A DNA stretch of 55,474 nucleotides from an uncultured Desulfovibrio sp. (lineage in GTDB: Bacteria; Desulfobacterota; Desulfovibrionia; Desulfovibrionales; Desulfovibrionaceae), in assembly GCA_944327295.1 (NCBI GenBank), contig CALVHF010000007.1, forward strand, positions 1-55,474, written 5' to 3'. Positions 51,037-55,474 of the stretch are shown piece after piece. Positions within the stretch are counted from its first letter, which is position 1. Every line of letters begins with the position of its first letter. The translations under genes and the position numbers were made by a program. Below the pieces are notes generated by a model. That model was not told where the DNA came from. It saw only the letters and a list, made by a program, of their open reading frames with translations, and made no database searches.

Positions 51037-52200
51037 TTATCCTTTTAATGTGTTGATTGTGAGCCTGCTCGACGGAAGTCCTACCTTTTCATGTCGGGCA
51101 AACATGGCAGGTACATCCATGTCTATTCCTTCCATGGCAAAGACCACACCTATCTCCTCTGCCAAACTGTCACGGTCAAGGCTGCGGCGGCCCGGAATAT
51201 CGGAGACCCTGAATCTCCTGTTGCCAACGCTCACCCACTGTCCATGGGCATCAATGTGGGCATACATCTCTTTCATTTCTCCCTCTGCTTGCTTGATTTT
51301 TTCATCCAATGCTGAACGTTCCGACTTCCAGGTGATCAGTTGTTCCAGTTGTTCACGCAATTCCGGGTGTTCGAGACCGGTAAATTTCGGGCAATTTCCG
51401 GCATAGTTGCAGTGAGAGCACAGGGGATGGTAGCCGGAGGCTACCTTGAGATCTTCTGCAAGCAACTGACCTTCTTTCAGTGCAGAGATTTCCTTCCAAA
51501 GAGACACGCCGGCATCAAGACCGGTTTTCAGCATGTTGCTATCCGGTATATAGGGGCCAAAGACCTTGGCATCCTGCATGGAAAGGCACAAGACCCATGC
51601 CTCAAGATCCACATCCCGAACGTTCCAGGGGAGTTCTGCCCCCAGAGCAATATTGGCTATGGATGGAAAGGAGAGATTGTCATACGGATATGCTCCAGTA
51701 TGGGGGATGCAGCTGAAACAAGGCTTGTTCCAATTCTCCGCAAGCAGTCCGATCTGGCCGTAGACTTGCATCTCGTAGGAAGAATACAGGAACTCCGGTA
51801 ACTTTTGGCAACTTTTGACTTCAAGGATTCTGACTGTAGGGCGAGGCTGTGTAGTTGCCAGCACAAAATCAAGATGGGCTTTGAAGTCTACTCCTTCGTA
51901 TTGGGTTGAGATCTCCAGCTGACGGATATGCGGCAACATCAGGCCATCAAAAGCCTGTGCAACGCCATTTTCAAACCAGTGACCACGGCTGAGGGTGAGA
52001 AGTTGGGGCAAGTCCCGAGACTGACCTTGTCCATGTGCACGCTTCAAGACTGCTGCCCTTGGGCATGAGAAGTATGAGGCCACATCGCTCATACCTATAT
52101 AGGACGCACGGTCTCCAAGCTGTTGAAGGGTAGATGATTGCTGGAATTGAGCCAGACCGCTGGCTATGATGTTTAGCAAGCGTTCTTCTCTGTCTTTCAT
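51037..52200 (-). CDS. Cas4/RecB-like PD-(D/E)XK nuclease with Fe-S cysteines
   Basis: A 387-residue nuclease. The PD-(D/E)XK core is HLDFVL (Asp 111) and ILEVKS (Glu 127, Lys 129), with QVYGQIGLL as the RecB motif helix. One cysteine near the N-terminus (SCPRA, 46) and three later (CSHCNYAGNC, 261/264/270) form the four-cysteine Fe-S clamp of Cas4 and AddB-type nucleases. Next to an ERF annealase, it probably supplies 3' ssDNA for recombination. The last 100 residues are helical with a small beta unit. ATG 52200 has GGAG upstream. Confidence 0.85.
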   Translation of the reverse strand: MKDREERLLNIIASGLAQFQQSSTLQQLGDRASYIGMSDVASYFSCPRAAVLKRAHGQGQSRDLPQLLTLSRGHWFENGVAQAFDGLMLPHIRQLEISTQYEGVDFKAHLDFVLATTQPRPTVRILEVKSCQKLPEFLYSSYEMQVYGQIGLLAENWNKPCFSCIPHTGAYPYDNLSFPSIANIALGAELPWNVRDVDLEAWVLCLSMQDAKVFGPYIPDSNMLKTGLDAGVSLWKEISALKEGQLLAEDLKVASGYHPLCSHCNYAGNCPKFTGLEHPELREQLEQLITWKSERSALDEKIKQAEGEMKEMYAHIDAHGQWVSVGNRRFRVSDIPGRRSLDRDSLAEEIGVVFAMEGIDMDVPAMFARHEKVGLPSSRLTINTLKG

Positions 52201-52266
52201 GGTGAGCTCCATTTGGTGAGAGTCCTGGATTCAATTTTGGGCTCGGATTTGTTGTAGGGGGGTACA

Positions 52267-52926
52267 TCAGGCAGCTTCGGTGAACTTCCACCAGACCCGC
52301 TGTTGGCTGTTCCACATGAAACCTGCTGCCTTGAGGAATTCCTTTTTGTTCATGGTATTTCCCGTAGCAATGACATACTTGCGGCCATCCTGAGACTGCA
52401 TGGCCTTGTAGGTGACTCCATCCAGTCTGGGTAATGGAGAAAGGGCGTCCTGCGGAGTTTGGGGAGGCTGCGGAGGGAGACGATGCGGGCGATTGTTGTT
52501 CTGGGTACGTGTGGGCAGCTTGGCTGCTTCACCGTCATCGTCTTCAGTGATGATGCCCAACATGGCGCACAGTGAGTATCTGCGGGCATAAGTCATGGCA
52601 GAGCCCATGCCCTGGGGGTCGTTCTTGGGCAGGGGAATGACGGCAGTACCAGAAATCCACTGCCCTGATTCGGCATGAATCAGGCGAGTTTCAAGACCGA
52701 TATGTCCCGGACCGAGTTCCACGGGGGCAGCGCACGGTAATTGTGTCAGCCAGATACCATGAGAAAGCAAAACGTCCCTGCAAGCTTCCATCACGCTGTT
52801 GAGGCTTGCGTAGGTGCTCTTGGTGAAGGGATTGGTTGAATCCTTGACAACAGGGGCCAGCTCTTTTTGGACATCTATGAGAGATTTTGCCAGCCTAACA
52901 ATATCTTGTGAGCTGTGAGTATCCAT
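52267..52926 (-). CDS. ERF-family single-strand annealing protein
   Basis: A 219-residue recombinase of the ERF family. IVRLAKSLIDVQKELAPVVKDS, GIWLTQLP, DPQGMGSAMTYARRYSL and LGIITEDDDGE are diagnostic. The family catalyses strand annealing for phage or element recombination. After a proline/glutamine-rich linker, the C-terminus (KKEFLKAAGFMWNSQQRVWWKF) is a small DUF-like domain. ATG 52926 with AGGAG upstream is chosen; a TTG seven codons earlier lies inside the terminator tail. Confidence 0.88.
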   Translation of the reverse strand: MDTHSSQDIVRLAKSLIDVQKELAPVVKDSTNPFTKSTYASLNSVMEACRDVLLSHGIWLTQLPCAAPVELGPGHIGLETRLIHAESGQWISGTAVIPLPKNDPQGMGSAMTYARRYSLCAMLGIITEDDDGEAAKLPTRTQNNNRPHRLPPQPPQTPQDALSPLPRLDGVTYKAMQSQDGRKYVIATGNTMNKKEFLKAAGFMWNSQQRVWWKFTEAA

Positions 52927-52950
52927 ATTTTTCTCCTGAGATAACAAAAA

Positions 52951-52982
52951 AGCTCCGTCCGGCTTATACCGAACGAAGCTTT
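52951..52982 (-). terminator. Intrinsic terminator/attenuator before ERF gene
   Basis: A 12-bp stem (AGCTTCGTTCGG with CCGGACGGAGCT, two G-U pairs on the minus strand) with loop TATAAG, followed by six U and then, within 10 bases, the AGGAG site of the ERF gene. Confidence 0.75.
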
Positions 52983-52999
52983 GTTAATAAAAATACAGT

Positions 53000-53160
53000 A
53001 TTTTCAACGTGATAATATATATGTGTATATTGTTGAAATACAATTTTTGAGTGTATAAAGCGTTATAGATATTTTGGGAGCTGGCTAGGCAATGTCAAAG
53101 ACTTGACGTTTCGGAGTCTTTAGATACAAAAAAACATTTTAGAAAGCACTTTAAATTATA
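53000..53160 (-). promoter_or_regulatory. Regulatory region between secreted-protein genes and ERF
   Basis: TTTCAAC (53002-53008) and GTTGAAA (53032-53038) are inverted with a 23-base AT-only-like spacer, an operator-like arrangement in an AT-rich patch upstream of the attenuator. TTGTAT with a TATAT-type box lies in the same patch on the minus strand. It could hold the promoter that drives the module. Confidence 0.4.
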
Positions 53161-53997
53161 TTAGTTTCTGTTTAGTTTTCTAGAAGCTAAAATAAATGCG
53201 CTATTTGCCATTTCTATATTTCCTAAATCTACAAATATATCTCCTAGTTGTTCTGCAAGTTCAGGTGTTAATTGGTCATCCAGATCGTTTAATACTTCTA
53301 CAGCAATTCTATACGCATCTTCTTTTTTTCTAACAAGAAAAAATGTCCTTGAAGCTAGAATATATGCATCTGCCCTAGCTCTCTTTAAATCATGAATTTC
53401 CTTAAGAAATATTAGTGCTTCATTATATTTTTTATCATTAAATAGACTAATTGCTATTTGGTATAAGTTATCACTATATACATCAGAGAAATATTTGCTT
53501 TTGTAGGTATAAGAAATTTTATTAATTGAAGATCTATATGGCACAGAAGCTACTGCTACAAACCAATTATCATGGTGCGCAGTAAAAAATTCAACATTCG
53601 TTAAAATAAATTTGCTATCATTCTTTTTTAGTCTAGACATGTATACATCTTCAGCATGTTGTTCTTGTTTAAATTTGCTGTGATCTGCTTTTTTTACAAG
53701 TTCTAAGTATAGACTATGCCGTGCTTGTAAAGATAATGCCTTCAATTCAACTTGTTCGGCACGATAATCCTGATGAGAAAAGCGAACTTGTCGTGACCGA
53801 ATACAAAGCATATATTTATCAGTTTGGGCGCACTCATTCAAAGTATGCCTAGGGTTTGTCCAGCGAGTAACTAGCTCGGCAGTGCCCCCTCTTTTTGTGA
53901 TATAGAACTTTATTCCCTCTACAGTCGCCCACGAGGGAGCGACTGAGAGAGATATATGCCCTAAAATAAGCAAGAGAATGAGACTACAAATTCTCAT
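53161..53997 (-). CDS. Secreted helical-repeat protein
   Basis: A 278-residue exported protein. Signal peptide 1-24 ends PSWA-TV. The C-terminal half has TPR-like helix pairs (LYQIAISLFNDKKYNEALIFLKEI and ARADAYILASRTFFLVRKKEDAYRIA). The N-terminal half carries three cysteines and charged strands and is unlike families I know. It overlaps the end of the preceding secreted-protein gene by 14 bases and so is coupled to it. Confidence 0.6.
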   Translation of the reverse strand: MRICSLILLLILGHISLSVAPSWATVEGIKFYITKRGGTAELVTRWTNPRHTLNECAQTDKYMLCIRSRQVRFSHQDYRAEQVELKALSLQARHSLYLELVKKADHSKFKQEQHAEDVYMSRLKKNDSKFILTNVEFFTAHHDNWFVAVASVPYRSSINKISYTYKSKYFSDVYSDNLYQIAISLFNDKKYNEALIFLKEIHDLKRARADAYILASRTFFLVRKKEDAYRIAVEVLNDLDDQLTPELAEQLGDIFVDLGNIEMANSAFILASRKLNRN

Positions 53998-55372
53998 CTC
54001 GTGTTACCTGGCCTGTAGCCCCTTGACTTGGAGCTTGTGGCTTAGATGCACCACTAGTAGTTGTTCCGGGTGTTGTAACTTGAGATGTAGAGGAGCCGGC
54101 TTGAGTTTGTTGTAGGTTCGGATCAACAAGTTGAGTTTGCTGTATGGTTTGATTTAATTCATTTGCATTAGCAGTAGCACTTGGCATATAAAGAGCAAGT
54201 GACTGTGCCATGGTTCCATCCTCATTCATAAAGGTGCGAACCATAACTCCTGGGGGCAGAACACCAGAACGCATACTTGAAATTTGATCCTGACTCATTC
54301 TAGTGGTGACAAATGTACTCCTTTGCTGCTCCAGTTTTTTAACAGCAGTAGTGTCCGACTGAGCTGCAACAGGATCTTCTGCCAGTGCTTCTTCAAAAGA
54401 GCTATAAACTTCCTTAATAGAAGATTCCATAGATGAAGTTCCAGCAACTGTATCGCCTAATATAATACCACAAAGAGAGCTTCTTGCTCTCATTGCAGCA
54501 ATTTTTTGTGCTTCCAAGCGCAATTTCACTTCAATAGCAGGATTCGAATTGGTTCCCACGATGGCTGAACCAAAACCTACGAAGGCAATCTCGTTAGTCT
54601 GGGGAATCGTAATAGTTGTCCCGCCCACTGGAGGCATCAAACCATTAGAGACCTCGGCGAGTACCTGATTAAGACCATCTTTTAAAGTATCCGCACTCAA
54701 CGACTTGGGATCAATGCGATCATATCTAGCCGTCGTCTTGGGAGAGGTCACAATAGTCACTGAGACTATACCATTACCTTTCTCTTTATTTTGCTTATCA
54801 CTAATATTGTAAACAACATAACCTCTAAGCAATCCCGCAACAATCTCTTTTATAGCTTCAGAACTAGTCGCAGATGTGTTGACAAGTTCCTGTTGTGAAT
54901 CAACAAGATTGCTCATTTCGTTTACAATCTGCTCTTGTGATTCTGTTGAAAGGCCTCCTAAAGCACTTGCTAGATACTTTTTTGCCTCAAGATAAGCTTT
55001 TTGGTATGCAATACGCTGTGCAATCAAAGTAGCCGTAAGATTTTGTGAAAGAGCATAGCCACTAGTACCAGTAGCTACCCAACCAAATCCACTGGGAAAC
55101 TTGATTTGTTCGCATCCACCGCCTTCAGGAATGAACTTTACCGCAGCGTTAACCGCATCTTGAGCTGTTGCGGCAGTAACTGCTTGAATGCCACCAATTC
55201 CTTCTTCTTTTTTAACCTGATCGGGTTGCTTTATCTGTTGAGTTATAGCTTTCGCTTCTTCTGATTGTGCCTGCACAGGTGGCAAAAAATCGTCTGCACT
55301 GAGCTGTGCAGCTGCGATAGGCGAGGCATAAAGAGAGAATATCAAAATTAATGTTATAATAGAGAGTTTCAT
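53984..55372 (-). CDS. Secreted protein with LPP20/FlgT-like repeats
   Basis: A 462-residue exported protein with signal peptide 1-21 (IAAA-Q). Two internal segments, TATLIAQRIAYQKAYLEAKKYLAS and VKLRLEAQKIAAMRARSSLCG, have the alanine-spaced helix followed by turn seen in LPP20 and the N-domain of FlgT-type proteins. Two more segments give IPEGGGCEQI and ITIPQTNEIAFVGFG. The C-terminal 60 residues are a Thr/Ser/Gln/Pro-rich tail. It overlaps the downstream secreted-protein gene. Domain similarity is tentative. Confidence 0.55.
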   Translation of the reverse strand: MKLSIITLILIFSLYASPIAAAQLSADDFLPPVQAQSEEAKAITQQIKQPDQVKKEEGIGGIQAVTAATAQDAVNAAVKFIPEGGGCEQIKFPSGFGWVATGTSGYALSQNLTATLIAQRIAYQKAYLEAKKYLASALGGLSTESQEQIVNEMSNLVDSQQELVNTSATSSEAIKEIVAGLLRGYVVYNISDKQNKEKGNGIVSVTIVTSPKTTARYDRIDPKSLSADTLKDGLNQVLAEVSNGLMPPVGGTTITIPQTNEIAFVGFGSAIVGTNSNPAIEVKLRLEAQKIAAMRARSSLCGIILGDTVAGTSSMESSIKEVYSSFEEALAEDPVAAQSDTTAVKKLEQQRSTFVTTRMSQDQISSMRSGVLPPGVMVRTFMNEDGTMAQSLALYMPSATANANELNQTIQQTQLVDPNLQQTQAGSSTSQVTTPGTTTSGASKPQAPSQGATGQVTRDENL

Positions 55373-55474
55373 ATAGTCACCTATTTCCTACCTTTTCTGA
55401 GAGTGGAACATGTCGGCGGATATCCTCCCCTAGGCGGCGATCCCGACACGGGGGAAAATAGGCGTAAGGTATTG
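55373..55474. other. Right edge, start of upstream intergenic DNA
   Basis: AGGTGAC just before ATG 55372 is the ribosome-binding site of the secreted protein. The rest contains an imperfect palindrome (GTCGG near 55412 with ATCCCGAC near 55442) but no recognisable gene; the sequence ends here. Confidence 0.3.

Overview
The window looks like a GC-rich chromosome of a Desulfovibrio-type sulfate reducer (Desulfovibrionaceae or a close relative) into which lower-GC mobile DNA has been inserted. The assignment is an inference from gene content (a DUF169 protein, a YkgJ-type cysteine-cluster protein, a ferredoxin-ASKHA protein, a bacterial Rsm22/METTL17-like protein) and codon style. No 16S rRNA gene or other decisive marker is present.

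Region 1 to about 26.2 kb is chromosomal. It holds a TolC-type outer-membrane channel, ribonuclease J, an anchored protein of unknown function, an alpha/beta hydrolase fold whose catalytic residues all appear lost, and a DedA transporter. A compact sugar-acid cluster follows (7.3-11.2 kb: HpcH/HpaI aldolase, sugar epimerase, KdsB-like cytidylyltransferase, hexapeptide acyltransferase, HAD phosphatase). A minus-strand operon (methyltransferase, CoA-binding protein, YkgJ, DUF169) runs from a good promoter at 15.4 kb to a strong hairpin at 12.35 kb. Then come thiD and truA, a FliM-like protein lacking the SpoA domain, and a small HTH protein with two tandem perfect palindromes between them. The last block is a ferredoxin-ASKHA protein, the Rsm22-like methyltransferase, and a MoxR ATPase with a DUF2201/VWA partner.

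Region 26.2-27.4 kb is a graveyard of mobile DNA: an IS200/IS605-type hairpin end, a 97-bp MITE, a 151-bp MITE inserted against it at CTAG, and a broken iscB gene with its probable omega-RNA. Region 27.5-41.7 kb returns to chromosomal genes: a YdjM-type membrane protein, rsmI, rnhB, rplS, tatD, UDP-glucuronate decarboxylase, UspA, hisC, an in-frame cytidylate kinase-ThiM fusion, a YbaK deacylase, a secreted propeller-like protein, and a decayed MFS-NodT efflux locus. The second 151-bp MITE copy, in inverted orientation, cuts that efflux locus. The two inverted copies bracket about 15 kb that could invert by recombination.

Region 41.9-46.2 kb is decayed element DNA: topoisomerase zinc-ribbon remnants, a phage-like gene, an IS3-type element with an A7 frameshift site, and an integrase stub. 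It ends at a 3' fragment of a tRNA-Ala gene, the usual mark of a tRNA-targeted island. From 46.8 kb to the end a second element reads entirely on the minus strand. Two overlapping secreted-protein genes lie upstream of an ERF annealase, a Cas4-like nuclease, a small phage-type protein, a CobS-like AAA+ ATPase, DUF3150, a CobT-like VWA protein and a 21-residue peptide. Strand-specific intrinsic terminators sit directly in front of the ERF and ATPase genes. This module is the best candidate in the window for an incompletely described system.
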